Shown one piece after another: positions 7,069-13,282 of a stretch of DNA of 17,333 bases. The translations under genes and the position numbers were made by a program. The notes beneath the pieces were generated by a model. The model saw only the letters and a program-made list of their open reading frames with translations, was not told where the DNA came from and made no database searches. The stretch comes from DATCLS01 sp035265325 (GTDB lineage: Bacteria > Actinomycetota > Acidimicrobiia > Acidimicrobiales > VFJN01), in contig DATFOS010000048.1 of the NCBI GenBank assembly GCA_035265325.1, positions 1-17,333 of the forward strand, in the 5' to 3' direction. The stretch's first letter is position 1; every line of letters begins with the position of its first letter.

Positions 7069-7161
7069 ATGAGCACCCGGCGCCTCATCATCGCCGCCCT
7101 CGCCTGCGGCCTCGCCATCCTCGTCGCCTTCTCGGTCCAGTTGGTCCTCGCCACCCGCTGA
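7069..7161 (+). CDS. 30-residue single-pass membrane microprotein (function unknown)
   Basis: A very short frame, MSTRRLIIAALACGLAILVA followed by FSVQLVLATR. Two Arg near the N-terminus precede about 22 hydrophobic residues, the form of an inner-membrane anchor with the N-terminus in the cytoplasm, or of an uncleaved signal sequence. It ends 25 nt before the serine hydrolase ATG on the same strand, so the two are probably co-transcribed. The hydrolase itself has no membrane segment. Support: a TANNNT hexamer 10 nt upstream, an ATG at the proper edge of the hydrophobic run, and a clean stop. Upstream in-frame codons from 6856 read as non-coding Pro/Arg-rich sequence, so I reject the longer form. 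I recognise no family, and the frame could be chance. Confidence 0.45.
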   Translation: MSTRRLIIAALACGLAILVAFSVQLVLATR

Positions 7162-7186
7162 CGCGGCGTTCCATGCACGGACGACG

Positions 7187-8572
7187 ATGACGGGACTCGA
7201 CGGCTACCGCCCGCGGCTGGGCGCGCTCGTGCGCGACGCCGTCGAGGCGCACGGCGTTCCCGGGGCGGTCGTCGGGGTGCTGCTCGGCGCCGACACCGCC
7301 GTCGCCACCGCCGGGGTGGCCAACGTGGCCACCGGCGTCCCGGTCACTCCCGAGACGCTGTTCCAGGCCGGGTCGCTGACCAAGCTGTACACGGCGACGC
7401 TGGTCCTGCAGGCGCACAGCGCCGGGGTGCTGGCGATCGACGAGCCGGTCCGGGCGCAGCTGCAGGAGTTCTCCGTCGCCGACCCGGGCGCCACGCTCGA
7501 GATCACCCCCCGCCACCTGCTCGCCCACACGAGCGGGATCGCCGGTGATCACCTCCACGACACGGGCGCCAACCAGGACGCCCTCCAGCGCTACGTCGCC
7601 ACCCTGGCGGCGCTGGGCCAGGTCCACGCCCCCGACGAGGCCTACAGCTTCTGCAACACGGGCTTCGGGGTGCTCGGACGGCTGGTCGAGGTGGTGGCCG
7701 GCGGCAACTTCGACCAGGTGCTGCGCCGGCGCCTCGCCGGGCCGCTCGGCGCCGCCAACACCTGGACCCTGCCTCAGCACCTCCTGCTGCGGCAGGTGGC
7801 CGTCGGCCACGTGCAGGGCCCCGGCGAGCCGGCCAGCCGCCAGCCCCGGTGGACCCTCACCCGGTCCAACGGGCCGATGGGCGGCATCGTCTGCACCGCC
7901 GAGGACCTGCTGGCCTTCGCCCGGATGCACCTCGAGTCCGGCTGCGGGCCGGACGGCCACGAGGTGCTGCCCGCCGCGGCCGTCGAGCTGATGACCGAGC
8001 CGCACGTCGAGACACCCGTGCCCGGCGAGGCACAGGCGTTGGGCTGGACCCGGCGGCTGTGGGGCGACGTCGCCTGCCTGGCGCAGGACGCCGACACGTT
8101 CGGCCAGCGGGCGTTCCTGCGGGTCGTCCCGAGCGCGGGCTTCGCCCTGGCCGTCCAGGCCAACAGCCCGCTCGGCGCCGCCCTGGCCCGGGACGTGATG
8201 ACGGCCGTGGCCGCCGACCTGGTCGGGCTCCCGGTGACCGGCGACCTGGGCGTGCGGGAGAGCGACGGCGACGCCGCCGGGGCCTCCGACCCGGGGCCGT
8301 TCCTCGGCACCTACGGGCGGCTCCACCAGCGCATCACGGTGAGCGACGAGGCCGGCGCCCTCGTGCTGGCCACCGAGCCGTCCGGCGTCCTCGCCCGGCT
8401 CGGGCAGCGGGGGGCGACGAGCCGCCTGCGTCCCGTACGGTCGGGCGACGGCGTGTTCGCCGCCACCGACCCCGCCACGGGCGTCGAGCACACGGTGGCG
8501 TTCACGGGGGGCGACCACACGCACGCCCGCTACGTCCACGTGGACGGCCGCCTCCACCGCCGCATGGTGTAG
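7187..8572 (+). CDS. serine hydrolase, beta-lactamase/PBP-like fold, with altered active-site motifs
   Basis: Beta-lactamase family protein of 461 residues. The catalytic SxxK is present as S63-L-T-K66 in FQAGSLTKLYTA, and the supporting motif PRHLLAHTSGI is at 108-118. The second motif is usually Y-[SC]-N in a context like FSYCNTGY; here it reads Y153-S-F-C-N157, so Phe155 appears to replace the catalytic Tyr. The third motif, usually H-x-G before T-x-G-Q, reads Q300-D-A302 before TFGQRAFL. Residues from about 370 form a C-terminal beta domain common in these proteins. There is no signal peptide, so it seems cytoplasmic unless held by the adjacent microprotein. Substrate is unknown (esterase, D-amino peptidase, or a non-catalytic binding role). 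The ATG at 7187 follows only a weak GGAC-type site. Convergent with the RCK operon. Confidence 0.88.
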   Translation: MTGLDGYRPRLGALVRDAVEAHGVPGAVVGVLLGADTAVATAGVANVATGVPVTPETLFQAGSLTKLYTATLVLQAHSAGVLAIDEPVRAQLQEFSVADPGATLEITPRHLLAHTSGIAGDHLHDTGANQDALQRYVATLAALGQVHAPDEAYSFCNTGFGVLGRLVEVVAGGNFDQVLRRRLAGPLGAANTWTLPQHLLLRQVAVGHVQGPGEPASRQPRWTLTRSNGPMGGIVCTAEDLLAFARMHLESGCGPDGHEVLPAAAVELMTEPHVETPVPGEAQALGWTRRLWGDVACLAQDADTFGQRAFLRVVPSAGFALAVQANSPLGAALARDVMTAVAADLVGLPVTGDLGVRESDGDAAGASDPGPFLGTYGRLHQRITVSDEAGALVLATEPSGVLARLGQRGATSRLRPVRSGDGVFAATDPATGVEHTVAFTGGDHTHARYVHVDGRLHRRMV

Positions 8573-8575
8573 CGG

Positions 8576-8603
8576 CCGGCGGCCCGGTCGCCCGGCCCGC
8601 CGG
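8576..8603. terminator. GC hairpin between convergent genes (possible bidirectional terminator)
   Basis: CCGGCGGCCCGG pairs with CCGGCCCGCCGG across a TCGC loop, with 11 of 12 pairs and one C-C mismatch. It fills the 44-nt gap between the hydrolase stop (8572) and the RCK gene stop (8617). No U-tract on either side, so termination is inferred from position and stem strength. Confidence 0.5.
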
Positions 8604-8616
8604 CCCGCCGGTTCGC

Positions 8617-9336
8617 CTACTCCGGCGACGCCGCCTGGCTGCCGTTGGCACCGACGGTCGAACCGTCGCCCTCGGTGAGGATCTCGCGAACCTCGTCGAT
8701 GCTCTCGTCGGTCACGAGGACCAGCACCTCGTCGCCCGGCAGCAGCCGGGTATCGCCGCGCGGGACCACCACGCGGTCGCTGCGCAGGACCGCCACCACC
8801 GTGGAGTCGCGCGGGAACTCGAGCTCGCGGATCTCCTTGTCGGCCGCCGGCGTGCCCGTGGCCAGCGTGACCTCGATGAGGCTGGCGCGCCCGCCTTCGA
8901 ACGACAGCAGGCGGACCAGCGAGCCGACGCTCACCGCCTCCTCCACCAGCGCGGTGAGGAGGTGCGGCGTCGACACGGCCACGTCGACGCCCCAGTTCTC
9001 GTTGAACAGCCACTCGTTCTTGGGGTTGTTGACGCGGGCCACGACGCGCGGCACGGCGAACTCCTGCTTGGCGAGGAGGCTGATCACGAGGTTGTCCTCG
9101 TCGTCGCCCGTGACGGCGGCGACGACGTCGGCGTCGTCGAGCCCGATCGTGCGCAGGCTGTCGACCTCGCAGGCATCGGCGGCGTGCCACTCGACGCCGG
9201 CGTGCTCGCCGCTGGCGCGGGCGCGCTCGGTGCGGCGCTCGTCCAGCTCGATGATGTGCACCATGTGGCCGGCGCGTTGCAGCTCGTCCCCGATGAACGT
9301 GCCCACGGCACCGCCCCCGGCGATCACGACCTTCAT
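8617..9336 (-). CDS. TrkA/RCK-domain potassium-uptake regulator (second of pair, CeoC-like)
   Basis: Cytoplasmic RCK protein of 239 residues that by family knowledge binds NAD(H) and gates a Trk/Ktr-type potassium channel. The RCK_N Rossmann motif G7-G-G-A-V-G12 is followed by E30 at the end of the second strand, which favours NAD. An RCK_C (TrkA_C) domain covers about 135-225, including the DEVLVLVTDE strand. The tail is short and low-complexity. The ATG at 9336 has a good GGAGGG ribosome site about 9 nt upstream and lies 18 nt after the stop of the first RCK gene, so the two are one operon. Paired RCK proteins occur in mycobacteria (CeoB/CeoC). No transporter subunit is in the window. Confidence 0.9.
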   Translation of the reverse strand: MKVVIAGGGAVGTFIGDELQRAGHMVHIIELDERRTERARASGEHAGVEWHAADACEVDSLRTIGLDDADVVAAVTGDDEDNLVISLLAKQEFAVPRVVARVNNPKNEWLFNENWGVDVAVSTPHLLTALVEEAVSVGSLVRLLSFEGGRASLIEVTLATGTPAADKEIRELEFPRDSTVVAVLRSDRVVVPRGDTRLLPGDEVLVLVTDESIDEVREILTEGDGSTVGANGSQAASPE

Positions 9337-9354
9337 CGGATGCGTCCCTCCGTG

Positions 9355-10020
9355 TCACGCATGGGTGTTCATGCCCTCGGTGAGGTGCTGGTCGACGTCG
9401 GCCACGCGGCCGACGGCCACTGCCAGGTAGACGACGTCGCCGTCCTGGGTGACCAGCTCGGGGCTCGCCACCTGCGACGTCCCCATCCGGGAGACCGCCA
9501 CCGAGCGCGACACGCCCGGCAGCTCGATGTCGGACAGCGGGCGCCCGGCCCAGCTCGGCGACACCGGGCGCTCGATGAGCACGACACGGGCGCTGGGGTC
9601 GATCCAGTCGGTCTCGGAGGCGTCGGGGAGCAGCCGCCGGATGACCCGGTCGATCGTCCACTGGACCGTGGCGATCGTCGAGATGCCGAGGCGCTCGTAG
9701 ATGACCGCCCGGCGCGGGTCGTAGATGCGGGCGACGACGCGCTCGATCCCGAAGGTCTCGCGTGCGACCCGGGCCGTGAGGATGTTCGAGTTGTCACCGC
9801 TCGTGACGGCCGCCAGGGCCCCGGCCTCCTTGATGCCGGCGTCCTGGAGGCGGTCGCGGTCGAAGCCGACGCCCGTGATGTAGTGACCCTTGAAGCCCGC
9901 GTACAGGCGTCGCGAGGCGGTGGGGTCCTTGTCGAGGACGGCGACGGAGTGACCCTGGTCCTCGATGATGCGGGCCAGGCCCGAGCCGACTCGGCCGCAC
10001 CCGACGATGACCACGTGCAT
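9355..10020 (-). CDS. TrkA/RCK-domain potassium-uptake regulator (first of pair, CeoB-like)
   Basis: An RCK protein of 221 residues. The Rossmann motif G7-C-G-R-V-G12 and D30 in AVLDKDP mark an NAD-type nucleotide site. RCK_N runs to about 130, with SGDNSNILTARVARE typical of TrkA proteins (GDDxxN-like). RCK_C covers about 135-220 and ends in QDGDVVYLAV. It is first in a two-gene operon with the protein at 8617-9336, so a hetero-oligomeric gating ring is likely. The ATG at 10020 has no Shine-Dalgarno; TAGCGT ends 8 nt upstream, suggesting a leaderless or near-leaderless message. It diverges from the iron-storage pair bfd-bfr. The transporter partner must be encoded elsewhere. Confidence 0.9.
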   Translation of the reverse strand: MHVVIVGCGRVGSGLARIIEDQGHSVAVLDKDPTASRRLYAGFKGHYITGVGFDRDRLQDAGIKEAGALAAVTSGDNSNILTARVARETFGIERVVARIYDPRRAVIYERLGISTIATVQWTIDRVIRRLLPDASETDWIDPSARVVLIERPVSPSWAGRPLSDIELPGVSRSVAVSRMGTSQVASPELVTQDGDVVYLAVAVGRVADVDQHLTEGMNTHA

Positions 10021-10028
10021 GGTCGGGG

Positions 10029-10034
10029 ACGCTA
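10029..10034 (-). promoter_or_regulatory. candidate -10 element (TAGCGT) of the RCK operon
   Basis: TAGCGT on the minus strand, 8 nt before the ATG at 10020, with CCCCGACC between and no Shine-Dalgarno. The same hexamer precedes the PNPOx-fold gene at nearly the same distance. Confidence 0.4.
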
Positions 10035-10098
10035 CAGCAGTGAGGTCGGCGCGCCCCTGACGCGACCTGCGCCTCGACGGACCTGTCGTACGCGGGTC

Positions 10099-10132
10099 TT
10101 GACAGCCCCTGGCCGGCGTAAGGCATGCTTAC
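10099..10132 (+). promoter_or_regulatory. bfd-bfr promoter with a DtxR/IdeR-like inverted repeat
   Basis: A perfect -35 TTGACA is at 10099-10104. About 14-19 nt on lies the inverted repeat GTAAG-GCATG-CTTAC (10118-10132). The -10 is not clean; TAAGGC at 10119 or CATGCT at 10124 are the best candidates, both inside the repeat. Read on the minus strand the site gives AGGTAAG, close to the AGGTTAG half of the DtxR/IdeR iron box; over 19 positions I count about 10 matches. Its place before iron-storage genes makes iron control plausible. Confidence 0.5.
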
Positions 10133-10175
10133 CTCCCGTCGGACGGTATGCACCACCTCGCCACCAGGGAGACCC

Positions 10176-10364
10176 GTGATCGTCTGCCACTGCATGAGGG
10201 TGAACGACCGGGCGATCCGGGCGGAGATCGACAACGGCGCCGAAACGGCGGACGAGGTCGCGGAGGGCTGCGGAGCAGGCGCGCGTTGCGGGTCCTGCCG
10301 TCCTACGATCATCGCGCTCCTGGCCACCCGCGTGGCCACGGGCCGCGCCCAGCCGGCCGCCTAG
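10176..10364 (+). CDS. bfd: bacterioferritin-associated ferredoxin (Bfd)
   Basis: A 62-residue [2Fe-2S] protein that by family knowledge docks on bacterioferritin and passes electrons to the heme, releasing stored iron as Fe(II). The four cluster cysteines fall at C4 and C6 (VIVCHC) and C38 and C41 (CGSC), the positions I recall for E. coli Bfd, which supports the GTG start at 10176. AGGGAGA lies 3-4 nt before that GTG. An earlier in-frame ATG at 10125 sits inside the promoter repeat and would add 17 unrelated residues, so I rejected it. bfr follows 62 nt later, so the likely partner is in the same operon. Confidence 0.92.
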   Translation: MIVCHCMRVNDRAIRAEIDNGAETADEVAEGCGAGARCGSCRPTIIALLATRVATGRAQPAA

Positions 10365-10426
10365 CTCCCCGCAGGGCCCCGGCTGCGTCGTCGCCGATCC
10401 GACCAGCCGGAAGTTGAGAACCGCCA

Positions 10427-10897
10427 ATGCAGGGGCACCCCGAGATCATCGAGCTGCTCAACGACGTCCTGACGGCCGAGCTCACGGCCATCAACCAGTA
10501 CTTCGGCCACGCCAAGCTCCAGCAGAACTGGGGCTACCTCAAGCTCGCCGAGCACTCGCGTGACGAGTCCATCGACGAGATGAAGCACGCCGACACGATC
10601 ATCGAACGGATCCTCTACCTCGACGGCATGCCGAACCTGCAGCGGCTGGGCCCCGTCCGCCTCGGCGAGGACCCGGTGGAACAGCTCCGCCTCGACCTCG
10701 AGGTCGAGGTCGAGGCGGTCGGCCGCTTCAACCGGGGCGTCGCCCTGTGCGTGCAGCACGGCGACAACGGCACCCGCGACATGCTCGAGGGCATGCTCCG
10801 CTCCGAGGAGGAGCACGTCGACTGGATCGAGACGCAGCTGCGCCTCGTCGAGCACCTGGGCGAGCCGCTCTACCTCAGCGACCAGCTCGGCAGCTGA
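10427..10897 (+). CDS. bfr: bacterioferritin (heme ferritin)
   Basis: A 156-residue ferritin-like four-helix subunit of the 24-mer iron-storage shell. All ferroxidase ligands sit at the canonical numbers: E18, E51, H54, E94, E127 and H130. M52, the heme ligand at the subunit interface, is also present (DEMKH), so this is a true heme-binding Bfr and not a plain ferritin. Length and start (MQGHPEIIELLNDVL) are standard. It lies downstream of bfd, probably under the same promoter, with only a weak ribosome site (GGAAG at about 10411). Its TGA (10895-10897) directly abuts the reverse-strand stop of mscL. Confidence 0.97.
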   Translation: MQGHPEIIELLNDVLTAELTAINQYFGHAKLQQNWGYLKLAEHSRDESIDEMKHADTIIERILYLDGMPNLQRLGPVRLGEDPVEQLRLDLEVEVEAVGRFNRGVALCVQHGDNGTRDMLEGMLRSEEEHVDWIETQLRLVEHLGEPLYLSDQLGS

Positions 10898-11386
10898 TCA
10901 GTAGTTCCGCGGCGGGCCGGGCGGCGGGACCGTGCCCGGCGGGGCGGCCCCCGGCGCCGGGATGGCGCCCTGCTGGGGGACGGCGCCCCCGCCGTTGCGC
11001 TGCATGCGCAGCAGGTCGCGGATCTCGGCCAACAGCACCGCCTCGTCGGTCGGCGGCGACGGGGCGGGCTGGTCCTCGCCCCGGCGGAACCGCTCGTTGA
11101 GCACGTTGATCGGCTTGATGACGAGGAAGAACACGGCGGCGGCGACGGCCAGGAACTGCAGGACGGCGTTGATCACGTCCCCGTAGCGGAAGACGCTGTC
11201 GTTGATCGTGAACGTCATGTCGGAGAAGTCGCGGCTGAAGAAGATGCCGATCAGCGGCGTGAGCAGCCCCTCCACGACGGCGTTGACGATCCCGATGAAG
11301 GCGGCGCCGATGACGACGGCCACCGCCAAATCGATCACGTTGCCACGTGAGATGAAGTCCTTGAACTCCGCGAGCACCTTCGGCAC
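10898..11386 (-). CDS. mscL: large-conductance mechanosensitive channel MscL
   Basis: A homopentameric inner-membrane channel that opens under membrane tension to vent solutes on osmotic downshock; 162 residues. The N-terminal amphipathic helix (EFKDFISRGNVIDLAV, about 7-22) leads into TM1 (about 18-45, AVVIGAAFIGIVNAVVEG). A short periplasmic loop with FRYGDVINAVL follows, then TM2 (about 70-95) and the cytoplasmic helix LLAEIRDLLRMQ. The last 30 or so residues are Gly/Pro/Ala-rich, making it longer than E. coli (136) or M. tuberculosis (151) MscL. The GTG at 11386 has a strong GGGAGGA ribosome site 3 nt upstream. It diverges from the epimerase gene across 87 nt. Confidence 0.96.
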   Translation of the reverse strand: MPKVLAEFKDFISRGNVIDLAVAVVIGAAFIGIVNAVVEGLLTPLIGIFFSRDFSDMTFTINDSVFRYGDVINAVLQFLAVAAAVFFLVIKPINVLNERFRRGEDQPAPSPPTDEAVLLAEIRDLLRMQRNGGGAVPQQGAIPAPGAAPPGTVPPPGPPRNY

Positions 11387-11429
11387 GAGTCCTCCCAGCA
11401 AGGTTGTGAACGGGGCAGGCGGTCGCCGG

Positions 11430-11436
11430 TACCTTA
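11430..11436. promoter_or_regulatory. overlapping divergent -10 candidates (TACCTT plus / TAAGGT minus)
   Basis: In the 87-nt mscL/epimerase spacer, TACCTT (11430-11435, plus) and TAAGGT (11431-11436, minus) overlap on opposite strands. Each would give a leader of roughly 30-40 nt, consistent with good Shine-Dalgarno sites on both genes. TTGTGA at 11404-11409 is a poor plus-strand -35. Two genes may share one melting region. Confidence 0.35.
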
Positions 11437-11473
11437 CGGGCACTCGTGTCCCGGTCTCGACGAGGAGCGCACA

Positions 11474-12382
11474 TTGGACATAGCGGTCACCGGTGCCAGC
11501 GGCCTCATCGGGTCGGCACTCACGGCCTCGCTGCGGGCCGACGGGCACCGTGTGCGGACGGTCTCGCGTCGCGCCGGCTCGGGCCCCGACGCCGTCCGTT
11601 GGGACCCGGCGGCGGGCGAGCTCGACCCGGCCGCCCTGGCCGGGGTGGACGCCGTCGTCCACCTGGCCGGCGCCGCCATCGCGGAGGGGCGCTGGAGCGA
11701 CGACCGCAAGCGCGAGCTGGTCGAGAGCCGGACCGCGGGCACGGCCCTCCTTGCCCGCACGCTGGCGTCGCTCGAGCCCGCTCCCGCGGTCCTCGTGTCG
11801 GGTTCGGCAATCGGCATCTACGGCCTGCGCGGCGACGAGGAGCTCACTGAGGAGTCCTCGCCGGGCGACAACTTCCTCGCCGACCTGGTCCAGCGGTGGG
11901 AGGCGGCGGCCGCCCCGGCGGTCGAGGCCGGCATCCGCACGACGTACGCCCGCACCGGCCTCGTGATGGCGAGGCAGGGCGGCATCCTCGGCGTCGTGCT
12001 GCCGCTCTTCAAGTCCTTCCTCGGCGGCAAGCTCGGGTCGGGCAAGCAGTGGATGAGCTGGGTCACGATCGACGACGAGGTGGGCGCCATCCGCCACTTG
12101 ATCGACACGGACGGGCTGGCCGGGCCGTACAACGTCGTGGCACCAGAGCCCGTGACGAACGCCGAGTTCACCGCCGCCCTCGGGCGGGCGGTGGGGCGGC
12201 CGACGGTGCTGCCCGTGCCGTCGTTCGGGCCGAAGGCGCTGTTCGGCGGCGAGAAGGCCGAGCTGACGATCTTCGCCAGCCAGCGGGTGCGCAGCGACAA
12301 GCTGGCGGCCAGCGGCTACACGTTCCGCCACCCCGACATCGACACCGGCCTCCGGGCGGTGCTGGGCGAGGGCCGGGCGTGA
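11474..12382 (+). CDS. TIGR01777 family epimerase-like protein (YfcH type, SDR fold)
   Basis: An extended-SDR Rossmann protein of 302 residues. It opens with the dinucleotide motif G7-A-S-G-L-I-G13 (VTGASGLIGSAL). VVHLAGAAIAEGRWS, SGSAIGIYG, a typical family stretch in place of the usual SDR YxxxK, and WVTIDDEVGAI match the TIGR01777 group. The C-terminal part (about 230-300) resembles the DUF1731 tail (VPSFGPKALFGGEKAE). The activity of this group is not established; it was linked to NAD(P)-dependent epimerases and to cell-division proteins by homology only. TTG start at 11474, chosen because GAGGAG lies 6 nt upstream and the Rossmann fold begins at once. Translationally coupled to the next gene by a GTGA overlap. 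Confidence 0.88.
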   Translation: MDIAVTGASGLIGSALTASLRADGHRVRTVSRRAGSGPDAVRWDPAAGELDPAALAGVDAVVHLAGAAIAEGRWSDDRKRELVESRTAGTALLARTLASLEPAPAVLVSGSAIGIYGLRGDEELTEESSPGDNFLADLVQRWEAAAAPAVEAGIRTTYARTGLVMARQGGILGVVLPLFKSFLGGKLGSGKQWMSWVTIDDEVGAIRHLIDTDGLAGPYNVVAPEPVTNAEFTAALGRAVGRPTVLPVPSFGPKALFGGEKAELTIFASQRVRSDKLAASGYTFRHPDIDTGLRAVLGEGRA

Positions 12383-13203
12383 GCGACGTCCCGCCGGGGC
12401 CGGCCATCGGCGAGAGGGTCGACGACGCCGCCGACATCGACGAGGTCCTGGCCGAGCCGGTCGTCGCCGCCGCCGACCCGGCCGAGGACGCCGTCGGCGC
12501 CCTGAGCACGGCCGAGGCGCCGCCCACGCCCGGCGTCGCCATCGGCCCGGAGCTCCCGCCGGACGCCGGCGTCACCGGGCCCCGGGGCATCGCCGCCTTC
12601 GACTTCGACGGCACGCTGGCCCGGCAGGACACGTTCGTCCCGTTCCTCCGCCACGCCTGCGGCAACCGCAGGGTGGCCCTCGCCGCCGCCATGGCGGCCC
12701 GGACGACCCGCGACCGTGACGTCCTCAAGCTGGCCGTGCTGGCCTCGCTGCTGCGCGGTTGGCCGGAGGACCGCCTCGCCGAGGTCGGCGCCGCCTACGC
12801 CCGCCGGCTCCCCGCCCTGCTGCGCCCCGAGATGGTGACGCGCCTGCGCTGGCACCAGGACGAGGGCCACCGGGTCGTGCTGGTGTCCGCCTCGCTCGGC
12901 GCCTACCTGCGCCCGCTGGCGAACGCGCTCGGGCTCGACGCCGCCCTGGCCGTCGAGATGGAGGTCGGCCCGTCCGGCCTGCTCACCGGCGCCGTGCAGG
13001 GCGGGTTCAACACCCGGGGCCCGGCCAAGGTGGCGCGCCTGCGCGAGTGGCTCGACGGGTCCGTCGGCGCCGACGCCGAGCTCGAGGTGTGGGCGTACGG
13101 CGACTCGGCCGGCGACGAGGAGCTGCTGGCCTATGCCGACCATCCCACGTGGGTGGGCCGGCGGGCCGAGCGAGCCGGCCGGCGCTCGCGGTTGACCCGC
13201 TGA
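12379..13203 (+). CDS. HAD-superfamily IB hydrolase (SerB-like phosphatase)
   Basis: Predicted Mg-dependent phosphomonoesterase of 274 residues. HAD motif I is D75-F-D77-G-T (AFDFDGTLARQDTFVPF), motif II S170 in VLVSAS, motif III K217 in GPAKVARL, and motif IV D242/D246 in GDSAGDEELL. The helical cap between motifs I and II places it in subfamily IB with phosphoserine phosphatase-like enzymes; SerB itself is unlikely given the divergent cap. An acidic, Pro/Ala-rich extension of about 68 residues precedes the fold. The GTG at 12379 overlaps the epimerase stop by 4 bp, which supports this start and the extension; a shorter start would leave a gap. Substrate unknown. Confidence 0.88.
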   Translation: MSDVPPGPAIGERVDDAADIDEVLAEPVVAAADPAEDAVGALSTAEAPPTPGVAIGPELPPDAGVTGPRGIAAFDFDGTLARQDTFVPFLRHACGNRRVALAAAMAARTTRDRDVLKLAVLASLLRGWPEDRLAEVGAAYARRLPALLRPEMVTRLRWHQDEGHRVVLVSASLGAYLRPLANALGLDAALAVEMEVGPSGLLTGAVQGGFNTRGPAKVARLREWLDGSVGADAELEVWAYGDSAGDEELLAYADHPTWVGRRAERAGRRSRLTR

Positions 13204-13282
13204 GCCCCGGCGCCCCGCCGTCCGGCCGTACCCGGCGATTAGGGGGGCCCTCGGCCGCGTCCCCGCCGCCGTCCTCTCGGCT

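Noticed and set aside
3846..7190. An uninterrupted plus-strand frame of over 1100 codons antisense to the E2 and lpdA genes.
   Set aside because: Its translation is Asp/Gly/Arg/His-rich with no family motifs, and the opposite strand encodes two complete enzymes with all catalytic residues. Long antisense frames are expected at this GC content.
10125..10175. A longer Bfd starting at the ATG at 10125.
   Set aside because: That ATG lies inside the promoter inverted repeat, and only the GTG at 10176 places the cysteines at 4, 6, 38 and 41 as in known Bfd.
7849..10179. A 776-codon plus-strand frame crossing the hydrolase end, the hairpin and both RCK genes.
   Set aside because: It crosses a terminator-like hairpin and several real gene boundaries and has biased, motif-free composition.
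11387..12331. A minus-strand extension of the mscL frame through the epimerase gene.
   Set aside because: mscL has a strong ribosome site and a homologous N-terminus at 11386; the extension is antisense to a well-supported gene.
13204..13282. A terminator hairpin between the convergent HAD and DUF4012 genes.
   Set aside because: I found only imperfect, long-loop pairings (for example GGCGCCCC with GGGGGGCC) and no U-tract, not enough to call.
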